A stretch of DNA of 64,000 bases from Hyphomonadaceae bacterium UBA7672. GTDB taxonomy: Bacteria > Pseudomonadota > Alphaproteobacteria > Caulobacterales > Hyphomonadaceae. The stretch covers positions 434,001-498,000 of the forward strand of contig DLHI01000007.1 in NCBI GenBank assembly GCA_002483135.1. The letters run 5' to 3'. Position numbers and translations under genes: made by a program. Below are positions 33,152 to 41,645 of the stretch, piece after piece. A model generated the notes under the pieces. The model was not told the DNA's origin. It did not search any database and saw only the letters and a program-made list of their open reading frames with translations. The first letter of the stretch is position 1. Every line of letters begins with the position of its first letter.

Positions 33152-33297
33152 GGAAGCGTGCCGAAGGTACGCGTTCCCGGCGCAGGCCGGGATCCAGCGC
33201 CGCCGTCTGCGTGGGAGGACAATGGAGCGCTTCGCGCGCTTTCTGCTGGGGCTGGACCCCCGCCTTCGCGGGGGACGCGTACCTTTGGTACGCTTCC
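33152..33297. repeat. Intergenic palindromic repeat, family F
   Basis: Arms GGAAGCGTGCCGAAGGTACG and CGTACCTTTGGTACGCTTCC, with an inner CCCGGCGCAGGCCGGGATCC and a CCCCCGCCTTCGCGGGGG hairpin. One copy in this window. The gap 33090-33299 holds nothing else that I can see. Confidence 0.8.
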
Positions 33298-33299
33298 AG

Positions 33300-33827
33300 T
33301 CAGGCGGTGATCTCCAGCACGTCGCCCACCTTCGCGGCTTTCAGCAGGGCCAGCAGGTCTGGCAGGGCGCATGCGACGCATCCCTCCGTCGGCGAAAAAT
33401 CCTCGCGGGCCACATGCAGGAAGATGGCGCTGCCTTTGCCGGGCTCGACCGGGGCGTCGTTGTAACCCAGCACCACGATGAGGTCGTAGACGTGGTCATC
33501 TCGCCAGAGCTTCTCGTGGGAGTGAGCGAAGGGGAGGAGGACCGGGCAGTTGTAGAGCGGGTTGGCGGGATCGTCGCACCAGCCGGCTTCGGGGATCAGG
33601 GCGTCAACCGGGAGGGCGGTTTCGGGGCGTTCCAGGCGGTCGGCGCGCCAGAAGACCTGACGGATGGGCCAGGCGCCCAGCGGGGTTGCGCCATCGCCCT
33701 CGCGCTTGGCCCCGGCGGGCGTAACGCCGCTTCTGCCCAGCGCGCAACGGGCCTGTCCGCCCGGCCAGCGGAGAATTCCGCTGCCTACTGCGTTGAATGG
33801 GGACACGCTGGTTGGGGAATAGGCCAT
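33300..33827 (-). CDS. L,D-transpeptidase-like (YkuD/COG3786) protein
   Basis: 175 residues from ATG 33827. Variant YkuD motif IFLHVAREDFSPTEGCVAC with catalytic His138 and Cys150, in the form seen in COG3786 proteins rather than the classical SHGC motif. Earlier elements ATPLGAWPIRQVFWR and DLIVVLGYND also fit. The family makes or trims 3-3 cross-links in the wall, or hydrolyses related bonds. There is no obvious signal peptide with this start; an upstream start in the open frame does not create one, so export is uncertain. Divergent from the response-regulator gene, with a 113-base gap. Confidence 0.85.
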   Translation of the reverse strand: MAYSPTSVSPFNAVGSGILRWPGGQARCALGRSGVTPAGAKREGDGATPLGAWPIRQVFWRADRLERPETALPVDALIPEAGWCDDPANPLYNCPVLLPFAHSHEKLWRDDHVYDLIVVLGYNDAPVEPGKGSAIFLHVAREDFSPTEGCVACALPDLLALLKAAKVGDVLEITA

Positions 33828-33940
33828 TTGCTGTCCGCTTCGTGATGGCTTCCTCGGCTGGCCGACACTACCTAGACTTGGTATGCCGCGCATCAAAGAT
33901 GAGCCCCCAAGACGGGGCCGGGACCGGAGACGCCGACACC

Positions 33941-34627
33941 ATGACCGCCGCAAAGACGATCCTGCTGGTCGACGATGATCAGGACCTGCGTGAGGCGCTG
34001 GCCGAGCAGTTCGAGCTGCACGAGGGATTCCGGATCGAGCATGCGGGCTCGGCGGGCGAGGGAATCAAGAAGGCGGAAGAGGCGCGGGCCGACCTGATCA
34101 TCCTCGATGTCGAGCTGCCGGACATGGACGGGCGGGATGCCTGCCGGCTTATGCGCAAGCATGGCATTGCGGCGCCGATCGTGATGCTGACGGGGCAGAC
34201 GACGGATGCGGATGCGATCCTGGGGCTGGATTCGGGCGCGAACGATTATGTCACCAAGCCGTTCAAGTTCTCGGTGCTGCTGGCGCGCGTGCGGGCGCAC
34301 CTGCGCACGTTCGAGCAGAGCGAGGACGCGACCTTCCGGCTGGGGCCGTATGAATTCCGGCCGGCGCAGAAACTGCTGATCGACGAGAAGGAAAAGAAGA
34401 TCCGTCTCACCGAGAAGGAAACGAACATCCTGAAGTATCTCTATCGCGCTGGGGGCAAACCGGTTGGACGTGAGGAGCTGCTGAGCGAGGTGTGGGGCTA
34501 CAACGCCAACGTCACCACGCACACGCTGGAGACGCACATCTATCGCCTGCGGCAGAAGATCGAGCCCGATCCCGCGAACGCGCGCCTGCTGCTGACGGAG
34601 AGCGGCGGGTATCGGCTGCAGGCTTAG
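33941..34627 (+). CDS. OmpR/PhoB-family response regulator, orphan
   Basis: 228 residues from ATG 33941, which follows GGAGACGCCG; a longer version from ATG 33899 is possible. Receiver domain with acidic pair in LLVDDDQD and acceptor Asp56 in LIILDVELPDMDG, Thr in MLTGQTTD and Lys in YVTKPF; then a winged-helix DNA-binding domain (about 130-226) with LTEKETNILKYLYR and THTLETHIYRLRQKIE. No histidine kinase gene is adjacent, so the partner lies elsewhere. An inverted repeat with 26-base arms follows at once. Confidence 0.93.
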   Translation: MTAAKTILLVDDDQDLREALAEQFELHEGFRIEHAGSAGEGIKKAEEARADLIILDVELPDMDGRDACRLMRKHGIAAPIVMLTGQTTDADAILGLDSGANDYVTKPFKFSVLLARVRAHLRTFEQSEDATFRLGPYEFRPAQKLLIDEKEKKIRLTEKETNILKYLYRAGGKPVGREELLSEVWGYNANVTTHTLETHIYRLRQKIEPDPANARLLLTESGGYRLQA

Positions 34628-34630
34628 GGG

Positions 34631-34739
34631 CTGGACCGCCGGGCCCCCGCCCGGCAGATGCGCGATAGCGCATATCCGATGTTGCTACGTGCACGTCGCC
34701 GCTTGCGCGGCGCTGCCGGGCGGGGGCCCGGCGGTCCAG
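34631..34739. repeat. Palindromic element, family G, 26-base perfect arms
   Basis: The arms at 34631-34656 and 34714-34739 are exact complements (start CTGGACCGCCGGGC). Between them lie small hairpins GCGCGATAGCGC and CGCCGCTTGCGCGGCG. It occupies the whole gap between two convergent genes, so bidirectional termination is likely, though neither side has a T tract. Confidence 0.85.
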
Positions 34740-34741
34740 AG

Positions 34742-35737
34742 TTAGAGCTTGAACCCAGCGGCGGTGGCGAGTTCGCGCATGTTCACGGCGGGGCGGGGGC
34801 CGATGTGGCTGATGACTTCGCCGGCGCAGAGGTTGCCGAGGCGGGCGGCGTCTTGCAGCGAGAGGCCGTGGGTGATCGCGTAGAGGACGCCGGCGGCGTA
34901 CTGGTCGCCGGCGCCGGTGGCGTCGATCACGGGAGCGGCGGTGACGGGGGCGAGCCAGGTGTCGGAGCCGGAGACGATGACCGAGCCCTTGGACGAGCGG
35001 GTGATGGCGGCGATCTGGCTGTCGTTGCGGATCTGGGTGACGGCTTCGTCGAAGTCGGTGGTTTCGTAGAGGGCGAGGAGTTCGGCTTCGTTGGCGAAGA
35101 CAAGATCGCAGTGCGTGCGCACGAGATGAACGAAGCTGTCGCGGTGGCGATCGACGCAGAAGACGTCCGACAGGGTGATGGCGACCTTGCGTCCGGAAGA
35201 CTTCGCGACTTCGGAGGCGTGGACGAAGGCAGTTTTCGCGGCGGGTTTGTCGAACAGGTAGCCTTCGAGATAGAGCCATTCAGCGGAGGCGACGGCGCGG
35301 GCATCAACGTCGTTGGCCGCGAATTCGGTCGAGGCGCCGAGGAAGGTGTTCATCGAACGCTCGCCATCCGGCGTCACCGCGATCATCGAGCGGGCAGTGG
35401 TGAGGCCGCCGACTAGGGGCGAGCCGAAAAAGTCGACGCCGATGGCCTGCATGTCGGCGACATAGGCCGCGCCGATCTTGTCGTTGGCGACCTTGCCCAT
35501 GAAAGCGCCGCGACCGCCGAGGCTGCGCAGGCCCGCGATGGTGTTGCCGGCCGAACCGCCCGAGGTTTCAAGGCGCGTGGCGGGCAGGGCGTGATAGAGC
35601 AGCTCGGCGCGCGCCTCGTCGATCAGGTTGGTGCGGGCCTTGGGAATGTCGTTGCGGATGAGGAAATCATCGTCGACCTGCGCAATCACATCCATGATGG
35701 CGTTGCCCAGGGCGACGACGTCGTACTTCACCGGCAT
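34742..35737 (-). CDS. Adenosine-kinase-like PfkB-family carbohydrate kinase
   Basis: 331 residues, ATG 35737. Ribokinase fold: N-terminal YDVVALGNAIMDVIAQVDD, the glycine-rich substrate loop SGGSAGNTIAGLRSLGGRGAFMGKV, and the C-terminal signature DATGAGDQYAAGVLYAI with the catalytic Asp in GAGD. The long lid and the ADGERSMNTFLGAS-like strand (here DGERSMNTFLGAS) are those of the family that includes bacterial adenosine kinases, so phosphorylation of adenosine or a related nucleoside or sugar is expected. Divergent from the ATP-grasp gene with a gap of 111 bases. Confidence 0.88.
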   Translation of the reverse strand: MPVKYDVVALGNAIMDVIAQVDDDFLIRNDIPKARTNLIDEARAELLYHALPATRLETSGGSAGNTIAGLRSLGGRGAFMGKVANDKIGAAYVADMQAIGVDFFGSPLVGGLTTARSMIAVTPDGERSMNTFLGASTEFAANDVDARAVASAEWLYLEGYLFDKPAAKTAFVHASEVAKSSGRKVAITLSDVFCVDRHRDSFVHLVRTHCDLVFANEAELLALYETTDFDEAVTQIRNDSQIAAITRSSKGSVIVSGSDTWLAPVTAAPVIDATGAGDQYAAGVLYAITHGLSLQDAARLGNLCAGEVISHIGPRPAVNMRELATAAGFKL

Positions 35738-35848
35738 GAGATAAATTCCCTCAGGGCCGGCGGATTCGTTGGTGGCAAGCCGGGCTGAGCGGACTTAAAG
35801 ACCGGGGGTTGAAAAGGTGCAAGTGAGACACAGGATACAGGCCGCGTG

Positions 35849-36733
35849 ATGACCGAAATCGCCCTTCTGACAGCGGCAAACCTAGTGTCCGGAGCTATCG
35901 ACAGGCGTTCGGACGCCTATCTGTTCGATGTGCAGCTGGAAATCCTGCAGGCCGGGTTTGCGCCGGAAGGGCTCCAGCTTACGCCCGTGCGGTGGACCGA
36001 TCCGGAGACGGACTGGACGCGCTATGGCGCCGTGCTGGTCAATTGCGCGTGGGATTACCAGGACCGGCATGAGGACTTCCTCGCCACTCTGGACCGGATC
36101 GCGGGGCAGGGCGTGCCGGTGTTCAACGATCCCAAGACAGTGCGCTGGAATATCCGCAAGACGTATCTTCGCGAGATCGAGGCGAAGGGCATTCCGGTGA
36201 TCCCGACGCTGTGGCCCGAGGCGCCGACGGCCGCAGATATTGCCGAAGCGATGCGCGTGTTCGGCGTCGATGATGTGGTGCTGAAACGGCAGGTGGGGGG
36301 CGGCGCGCGGGCGCAGGTGCGCTATACGCGCGCGAACATGCCGGAGCCGGGGCCCGTGATGGATCGGCCGGGGATGATCCAGCCCTTCGTGCCGGCGATT
36401 GCGAGCGAGGGGGAGTTCTCGTTCCTGTTCGTCGATGGCGCGTTCAGCCATGTACTGGTGAAGCGGGCGAAGGCGGGCGATTACCGCATCCAGGAAGCCT
36501 ATGGCGGCAAGTCGCAGGCGATTGATCCGGCGCCGAAGGATCGTGCGGCGGCTCAGGCGGTGATGGATGTGTTGGCGGACATGCCGCTGTATGCGCGGGT
36601 CGACATGGTGCGCGGCGAGGATGGCGGGTTGATGCTGATGGAGCTCGAAGTGCTGGAGCCGTATCTGTATCCGAAGGATGGTCCGCAGATTGGCGCGATG
36701 CTGGGGAAGGCGTTGGCGCGGAGACTTGGCTAG
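35849..36733 (+). CDS. ATP-grasp family protein (RimK/glutathione-synthetase-like)
   Basis: 294 residues. ATG 35849 directly follows an in-frame GTG (35846); AGGATACAGG lies upstream. The order NCAWDYQDRHEDF, NDPKTVRWNIRKTYL, VLKRQVGGGARAQVRY (ATP-binding Lys and Gly-loop), EGEFSFLFVDGAFSH, and the metal-binding end YARVDMVRGEDGGLMLMELEVLEPYL is that of a family of small ATP-grasp ligases annotated as RimK-like or glutathione-synthetase-like. It probably joins a carboxylate to an amine with ATP. Substrates are unknown. Repeat A5 follows its stop. Confidence 0.85.
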   Translation: MTEIALLTAANLVSGAIDRRSDAYLFDVQLEILQAGFAPEGLQLTPVRWTDPETDWTRYGAVLVNCAWDYQDRHEDFLATLDRIAGQGVPVFNDPKTVRWNIRKTYLREIEAKGIPVIPTLWPEAPTAADIAEAMRVFGVDDVVLKRQVGGGARAQVRYTRANMPEPGPVMDRPGMIQPFVPAIASEGEFSFLFVDGAFSHVLVKRAKAGDYRIQEAYGGKSQAIDPAPKDRAAAQAVMDVLADMPLYARVDMVRGEDGGLMLMELEVLEPYLYPKDGPQIGAMLGKALARRLG

Positions 36734-36753
36734 AGTTGCGAGCGTGGAGAGAG

Positions 36754-36875
36754 GACCCCCACCTGTCCTCCCCCTTTCAGGGGGAGGGACCTTGCCTCGC
36801 CAGCCTGCCCAACTTCGAAGCTTGCTGATGCAACTGGGTTCCTCCCCCTGAAAGGGGGAGGACAGGTGGGGGTCT
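36754..36875. repeat. Family A palindromic repeat, copy 5
   Basis: Arms GACCCCCACCTGTCC with TCCCCCTTTCAGGGGGA hairpins in both arms; the centre is diverged (CGCCAGCCTGCCCAACTTCG), forward orientation. Between two genes of the same direction. Confidence 0.88.
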
Positions 36876-36974
36876 CTGTCGGCATCAGGATCGCCCGCTC
36901 ACTTCACATCCGCAGCCCACCCCTTCCACTTGCGATTCCGCGCGCCTAGCTTTGGCGCTCGGGAGAATTCTCAC

Positions 36975-37394
36975 ATGCAGTATGTCTGCGATGCGCCGAA
37001 GGGGCGCACCTGGTTCCGTATTGAGACCGAAGCCGAGGCTGCCGAGGAGTCGCGACTGATGCGGCATGCGGTGGAGCGGCATTTTCTTGGCGCACAGAAG
37101 CGGGCGCGTGGATCGTATGTTCCGGGGCAGGGGCTGGAGCGCGATATCGGGCTCAAGGCGCACCTTGCGCGGACGATGCCGATCTTCCTCACGCTGCGCG
37201 CGGACGATGGAACAGGGCTGGCGACGGCGATGCTGCCGCCCGGGGGCAAGCCGCTGGGCGATTTTCCGGTGATCATTGTGGGGGCGGAGAATGCCGATCC
37301 CTACGCCGACCATGCCGACGCGATCGAGGCTCTGGGCCGCCATTATGGCGTGAAGCTGGAACGCGCGCGGTGTTATCCGTATGCGGGGAAGTGA
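36975..37394 (+). CDS. Conserved hypothetical protein, 139 aa
   Basis: I do not recognise a named family. ATG 36975 has GGGAGAATTC upstream; the open frame starts earlier without coding character. The protein is soluble: MQYVCDAPKGRTWFRIETE at the start, an acidic helix EAEAAEESRLMRHAVERHF, then GSYVPGQGLERDIGLKAH and PIFLTLRADDGTGLATAMLP, ending in a stretch with several Tyr. No signal peptide or membrane segment. The good ribosome site and even composition make it a real gene in my view. Confidence 0.65.
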   Translation: MQYVCDAPKGRTWFRIETEAEAAEESRLMRHAVERHFLGAQKRARGSYVPGQGLERDIGLKAHLARTMPIFLTLRADDGTGLATAMLPPGGKPLGDFPVIIVGAENADPYADHADAIEALGRHYGVKLERARCYPYAGK

Positions 37395-37421
37395 GGCGGG
37401 GTTGCGCCAAGCCAACTGCCG

Positions 37422-37541
37422 CTCGTCCTGACGAAAGTCAGGACCCAGGGCTGACAGCAAGGCTTGTCCAGGCTTGAAGCTTCAAGCTCGTTCGCGTTGC
37501 AAGACCGTTCCCGGATCCTGACTTTCGTCAGGATGAGCGGG
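37422..37541. repeat. Intergenic palindromic repeat, family E copy 2
   Basis: CTCGTCCTGACGAAAGTCAG and its complement, centre CTTGAAGCTTCAAG. Same family as 29100-29222, again between convergent genes. Confidence 0.85.
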
Positions 37542-37569
37542 GTACGGGGCAGCGTTCAGGCTACCTAAG

Positions 37570-38136
37570 CTACGCACATCCCTCGACGTACTGGATGCTG
37601 GGGCCGCCAGCGTGAATGGCGCCGACCTTTCCAGTGGCGTCGATTTCGTAGACGAGGCCGCGGGCTGTTTCGTCCTGTACGTAGGGCTCGGAGCGCGGAC
37701 CGCCATCCCAGACGGTGATGTATTCGGCGGGGTGGGGCGCGTATTTGTGCGGGCCGGTTTGCGCATTGGCGCCATAGGCCGCTTTCACGGCGTCGGCAGT
37801 CTCGCCAAGGCCGAGGCCCTTATCGGTCTTCAGCGGCGACATCTCGATGAGGGAGATGCGCGTGAGCTTGCCCTGTTCAATCATCACGAGGAGGCCTTCG
37901 GGCGCGTTGGCGGGGCGGAACTGGTCGCAGTATTCGGGCTCGGGGCCGCCGACATCGTCGGGATTGGAGTCGGGGCCGGCGGCGGCGGTGACTTCTTCGA
38001 GCGTCATGCCGATTTTCAGCGGGCCCCATCCGGTGGAGGTGAGGGCGTTGGCGTCTGCGACGGGCGCGGGCGTTGCGGGGGCTTCACCGCTGCAGGCGGC
38101 GAGCGCGAGAGCGGCGAGGATGGCGGCGTGTTTCAT
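37570..38136 (-). CDS. Putative lipoprotein, 188 aa
   Basis: ATG 38136 with GGAG upstream. Signal peptide MKHAAILAALALAAC with lipidated Cys15, then a Pro/Ala linker and a domain with the pattern GWGPLKIGMTLEEVTAAAG near its start, which I have seen in small secreted bacterial proteins of unknown function. Two further Cys (YCDQF and the last-but-one residue, EGCA) could form a disulfide in the periplasm. Whether it goes to the inner or outer membrane is unclear. Repeats E2 and A6 flank it. Confidence 0.75.
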   Translation of the reverse strand: MKHAAILAALALAACSGEAPATPAPVADANALTSTGWGPLKIGMTLEEVTAAAGPDSNPDDVGGPEPEYCDQFRPANAPEGLLVMIEQGKLTRISLIEMSPLKTDKGLGLGETADAVKAAYGANAQTGPHKYAPHPAEYITVWDGGPRSEPYVQDETARGLVYEIDATGKVGAIHAGGPSIQYVEGCA

Positions 38137-38225
38137 TGTCTGCTCCTGCTGTCGGGGCAGGATATAGGGCTTGGGTGTGGCGTGGCTATTGGTGTGGGGC
38201 AGTTGCGGCGGGGCATGCCGATAGA

Positions 38226-38345
38226 GACCCCCACCTGTCCGCCCCCTAAACGGGGCGGAACCATGTTGCGCCAGCTTACCCAAATCTTGACCGCGGTGAT
38301 TCAACAGGGTCCCGCCCCGTTTAGGGGGCGGACAGGTGGGGGTCT
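38226..38345. repeat. Family A palindromic repeat, copy 6
   Basis: Arms GACCCCCACCTGTCC with GCCCCCTAAACGGGGC hairpins; centre forward (ATGTTGCGCCAGCTTACCC). It lies between the lipoprotein gene and the 3' end of the exonuclease III gene. Confidence 0.9.
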
Positions 38346-38368
38346 GCTTCAGCGTTCGCTGTTGCTGA

Positions 38369-39190
38369 TCAGTTAGCCGCCGTAACCGTAACCGTCACGG
38401 GCACGTGGTCGCTCGGCTTTTCGCCGCCGCGTTCTTGGGCGTGGATGGCGTAGCTGTTGATATCGACGAGGGGCGTGGCGCGTTTGTCGGCCCACCAGTG
38501 ATCGAGGCGGCGGCCGCGGTTGGAAATCTTCCAGTCGGCGGCGCGATAGCTCCACCAGGTGTAGAGCTTTTCTTCCGGTTTGTGTTTCGCGCGGGCGATG
38601 TCGGTGAACTTGCCTTCGAGCAGCACGCGCTTGAGGCCGTCGGTTTCGACCGGCGTGTGGCTGACCACGTTGAGCAGCTGGCGGTGCGACCAGACGTCGT
38701 TCTCTTCGGGCGCGATGTTGATGTCGCCGGCGACGAGGAGCGGGAGTGCGGAGCGTTTCTGGGCGCGGGCGAGATAGAAGCTGCGCATGCGCTCCACGAA
38801 GTCGAGCTTGTGGGCGAACTTCTCGTTGAGTTCGGGATCTGGAATGTCGGCGCCGGCGGGCACGTAGAGGTTCTGCAGCTCGAAGCCGGCGACGTTCACG
38901 GCGGCGCAGCGCGCATGATTGTGACGGCAGAGGCCGGGCGTTTCCAGCGGCTCGATCGGCAGGCGCGAGACGATGGCGACGCCGTGCATGCCCTTCTGGC
39001 CGGAGAGGTGGATGTGCTTGTAGCCGGCCGCCTCGAACGCCTTCCGGGGGAACTGGTCCTCAAGGCATTTGATTTCCTGCAGGCACAATACGTCAGCCTT
39101 CTCGCGCTTCAGGAAGGCGATCACACGGTCGATGCGGAGGCGGACGGAATTGATGTTCCAGGTCGCCAGGGAGAGGCGTTTTGAGGGCAA
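38369..39190 (-). CDS. xthA: Exodeoxyribonuclease III
   Basis: 273 residues of the endonuclease/exonuclease/phosphatase fold: LATWNINSVRLR (Asn), LCLQEIKC (metal Glu), LYVPAG, LLVAGDINIAP (Asp and Asn), RLDHWWAD and KPSDHVPV (catalytic Asp-His). It repairs abasic sites and degrades one strand of duplex DNA from 3' ends. No ATG exists at the right place; the start must be TTG 39190, giving MPSKRLSLATWN, which leaves the usual short lead before the first strand. LolA lies next upstream in the same direction, with a 435-base gap. Confidence 0.93.
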   Translation of the reverse strand: MPSKRLSLATWNINSVRLRIDRVIAFLKREKADVLCLQEIKCLEDQFPRKAFEAAGYKHIHLSGQKGMHGVAIVSRLPIEPLETPGLCRHNHARCAAVNVAGFELQNLYVPAGADIPDPELNEKFAHKLDFVERMRSFYLARAQKRSALPLLVAGDINIAPEENDVWSHRQLLNVVSHTPVETDGLKRVLLEGKFTDIARAKHKPEEKLYTWWSYRAADWKISNRGRRLDHWWADKRATPLVDINSYAIHAQERGGEKPSDHVPVTVTVTAAN

Positions 39191-39625
39191 GTTGGGCAGT
39201 CGCGGATTTGGGGGCTGTCGTTGACCTGAACAATCGGGTGAGCCGCAGCCTCAATCAAGGAAAAGCGGCTAGCAGGCGAGCGTTTCGACCTGAATGGTGG
39301 AAATGGACGGTTTTCCGCTGATTTTTGGGGTCCCTAACGAGAACGCGCCCGGCCGCGGGGACAGCCAGGCGCGTCTTGCGCCCCGGGGGCGCGTTATGGG
39401 CCGGGGGATAGCTCCGGCATTCGATCCACTGCGAGCGCCTGCGGGGGGAAGCTCAGGCGCGAGCGGCTTCGATCCACGTGGCAATTAAGCCACGAAGTTC
39501 ATGTTTTGTCACCTGAAGCTTGGTAAATATTTGTCTGTGGCTTTGGGGCCGCCCCCGAAACGAAAGCGGCCCGGACATGATCCAGGCCGCCTGTCGTCGG
39601 AGGTGAGTCGTCGCAGGTAGAATCG
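39191..39625. other. 435-base region without a convincing gene, rich in hairpins
   Basis: It holds several G+C-rich stem-loops, such as GCGCCTG / CAGGCGC (39437-39462 area), CCGG-type stems around GGGATAGCT, and GGGCCGC / GCGGCCC near 39546-39574. A plus frame of 64 codons crosses it but is made of Gly, Pro, Arg and Ala and has no good ribosome site. A non-coding RNA or a long leader of exonuclease III is possible; I see no family signature. Confidence 0.4.
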
Positions 39626-40429
39626 TTACCTGCGGTCGTCGTCGTCGTTGGGGTCGCGGACGACGAAGAGGGAGGCTTTCAGGGGAACGTTCTGCTTGAT
39701 GTCCTGGAGCTGGACCTTGGTTTCAGCGCCAGTGCCGTCGACCTGGCGCCAGCCGATCAGGGCGAAGTCGGTCGCGCGGAACTGCAGGATCATCTTGCCC
39801 TCAGCCTCGCCGGACTTGTCGACCAGCGTGACGAAGTGGAAGCCGTTCGAGGACGTGACGTCGGTGACGCTGCCATCCTTCCTGAGATCGATGTTCGAGC
39901 GCAGGAAGAGGTGCAGCGGCGTCGAGGCCAGCGGGATGGCGTCATACGCGTTGCGCTTGGGCTCCTCGATCGAGACGGTGGTGCCGTCCGACACGATGAA
40001 CATGGGCTCGGGCGAATTGTACTCGAAGCGCACCTTGCCCGGGCGGTCGATGTAGAACACGCCCGAGGAGGGCGAGTTCTGCGGGTCGATCTGCGTGAAG
40101 CGGCCCTGCGCGGTTTTCGTTTCGGTCAGCGCCTTGGCGACGCGGTCGATGATCGCGTTGCGGTCAAGCGTGGCGGGGGCCTGGACCTTTACGGCTTCGA
40201 CGCCGGGGGAGGGCTTCACGACCGGGGGTTTCGGCGTGGCAGGTCTGGTCGTGAGAACGGGCGCCGGAGCGGGCGCCTCGAAGACAACGGGTACGATGGC
40301 CGGCGCGGGTGCTTCCGCAACGGTGGAAGCGGCGACGGGATCGGGGTTCGTGATCACCGGGGTTGGCGCGGCAAGGGCGTGCGCGGACACCGAGACGAGG
40401 AACGGAAAGAGTGCGGACATGATGCTCAT
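39626..40429 (-). CDS. lolA: Outer-membrane lipoprotein carrier protein LolA-like
   Basis: 267 residues from ATG 40429 with GAGGTTG upstream. Signal peptide (MSIMSALFPFLVSVSAHALA), a Pro/Ala/Val-rich linker to about residue 95, then the LolA half-barrel: KTAQGRFTQIDPQNSPSSG, FYIDRPGKVRFEYNSPEPMF, DGTTVSIEEPKRN and the closing strands. It carries lipoproteins across the periplasm. The linker makes it longer than E. coli LolA (about 200). The neighbour exonuclease III is also its neighbour in other alphaproteobacteria. A much longer open frame upstream is not coding. Confidence 0.88.
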   Translation of the reverse strand: MSIMSALFPFLVSVSAHALAAPTPVITNPDPVAASTVAEAPAPAIVPVVFEAPAPAPVLTTRPATPKPPVVKPSPGVEAVKVQAPATLDRNAIIDRVAKALTETKTAQGRFTQIDPQNSPSSGVFYIDRPGKVRFEYNSPEPMFIVSDGTTVSIEEPKRNAYDAIPLASTPLHLFLRSNIDLRKDGSVTDVTSSNGFHFVTLVDKSGEAEGKMILQFRATDFALIGWRQVDGTGAETKVQLQDIKQNVPLKASLFVVRDPNDDDDRR

Positions 40430-40552
40430 GTGGAGCAACCTCGGCTTCAGCCCGGGCGAAAACAAGTCCGGGGCAAGGAATTTTCGCCCTGTTTTCATGA
40501 ACATCGGTTCAGTCCTATGTGGCGCGCCAGACGCGGGGTGTAAGCTAACGCA

Positions 40553-40963
40553 ATGACGCCGAAACAGTTTCACGCGATCGCAGGCGCATTTCCGCAGACG
40601 GAATATGCAACGTCGTACGGGCAGCCGGCCTGGAAGGCGTTCGGGAAATTCTTCACGCGCCTGCGGGAAGAGGACGGAAGCGTGGTGATCGGGCAGGTGT
40701 CGTTCGACGAGCGCGAGCATCTCATTGCGGCGGACCCGCAGACATTCCATTTCACGGAGCATTATCGCACTTACCCGATGGTCCTTGCGCGGTTGTCGCG
40801 TATGAAGCCGGCCGAACTGAAGCTGATGCTGGAAAGACAGTGGCGCCATAATGCGCCCAAGAAGTGGCTGAAGGCTTGGGAAGAAGAGACCGGGGCCATG
40901 GGTCGGTCGGCCGCCAGCAGGCGGACGGCGAAAAAGAAAACGGGGACGAAAGAAACGCGATGA
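40553..40963 (+). CDS. MmcQ/YjbR family protein
   Basis: 136 residues, ATG 40553. Pattern MTPKQFHAIAGAFPQTEYATSY, QPAWKAFGKFFTRL, VSFDEREHLIAADPQTFHFTEHY and MLERQWRHNAPKKWLKAW fits the MmcQ/YjbR (CyaY-like fold) family, thought to bind DNA though the role is not known. The C-terminus is a Lys/Arg/Thr tail that could bind nucleic acid. Its stop overlaps the next gene as ATGA. Confidence 0.85.
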   Translation: MTPKQFHAIAGAFPQTEYATSYGQPAWKAFGKFFTRLREEDGSVVIGQVSFDEREHLIAADPQTFHFTEHYRTYPMVLARLSRMKPAELKLMLERQWRHNAPKKWLKAWEEETGAMGRSAASRRTAKKKTGTKETR

Positions 40964-41256
40964 GGATGTTGCTGATACTGCTGCTGGCCGGCGCACTGGG
41001 TGTGGGCGGGTTCCTGACCAAGCCGGACGAGGCCGCGCACAAGCGGAATGTCGACGCCAAGCTGATGGAGCTGAACGGCGGGGATCCGATCGGCGCGGTT
41101 CTGGACGCGGTGGGCAAGCTGGCCGGGACGCAGACGAGTTCGTTCGAGGATCTCGTTGTGGCGACGAAATACACGGTGCGCTCGGGCGATAGCGTGGTGA
41201 TCGAATGCCTTGGCCTTTATGGTCAGTTCCTGTGCTCGCAGCCGGGCGCGAAATAG
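40960..41256 (+). CDS. Small membrane-anchored protein 1 of a tandem trio, 98 aa
   Basis: One N-terminal membrane helix (MRMLLILLLAGALGVGGFL), then a segment TKPDEAAHKRNVDAKL, a variable middle, and an end VIECLGLYGQFLCSQPGAK with two Cys. The same plan (helix, K/R-P segment, C-x-G-x-x-x-x-x-x-C) recurs in the next two genes, so the three are probably paralogues. Family unknown to me; DUF4359-like is a thought only. Topology suggests that the Cys pair is in the periplasm. Overlaps the MmcQ gene by four bases. Confidence 0.75.
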   Translation: MRMLLILLLAGALGVGGFLTKPDEAAHKRNVDAKLMELNGGDPIGAVLDAVGKLAGTQTSSFEDLVVATKYTVRSGDSVVIECLGLYGQFLCSQPGAK

Positions 41257-41326
41257 GGTTATATCGGTTACTGACTTTCCTGGGCTGACTTTCTGGGCGG
41301 GGCGGCTTCGACGGGCGGAGTGACCG

Positions 41327-41623
41327 ATGCGCGTGGCGATTGTCGTGGTGTTTCTTCTCGCTGTGGCCGGCGTGGCCGCCTACATGACGCGACCCGCGCA
41401 GGGCTGGCATCGCGGCGTGGCCGTGGCGCTGATGGAAGAGGGCAAGGTGGCGGCGCCCGATGCGGCCACGGGCAAATATCTGTTCGAGGATTTCTATCTC
41501 GTCACACTGTCGACCATGACATCGGGCGAGGGCACGCTGCTGCAGTGCTGGGGGATCTATTCGCGCTTCCTGTGCACGGGGCCGGTGGCGCCGGCGGCGG
41601 CAACGGATGCGGCGACGGGCTGA
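41327..41623 (+). CDS. Small membrane-anchored protein 2 of a tandem trio, 98 aa
   Basis: ATG 41327 with GGGCGGAG upstream. N-terminal helix MRVAIVVVFLLAVAGVAAYM, then TRPAQGWHRGVAVALMEEG, a middle FEDFYLVTLSTMTSGEG, and LLQCWGIYSRFLCTGPV with the paired Cys, followed by an Ala-rich tail. Same architecture and size as the gene before it, 70 bases away; probable product of tandem duplication. Confidence 0.75.
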   Translation: MRVAIVVVFLLAVAGVAAYMTRPAQGWHRGVAVALMEEGKVAAPDAATGKYLFEDFYLVTLSTMTSGEGTLLQCWGIYSRFLCTGPVAPAAATDAATG

Positions 41624-41645
41624 GGGCGGGACGACGGGCGCGACG

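Noticed and set aside
39294..39488. A 64-codon plus frame in the lolA-xthA gap
   Set aside because: Composition is Gly, Pro, Arg and Ala, there is no convincing ribosome site, and the DNA is dominated by hairpins.
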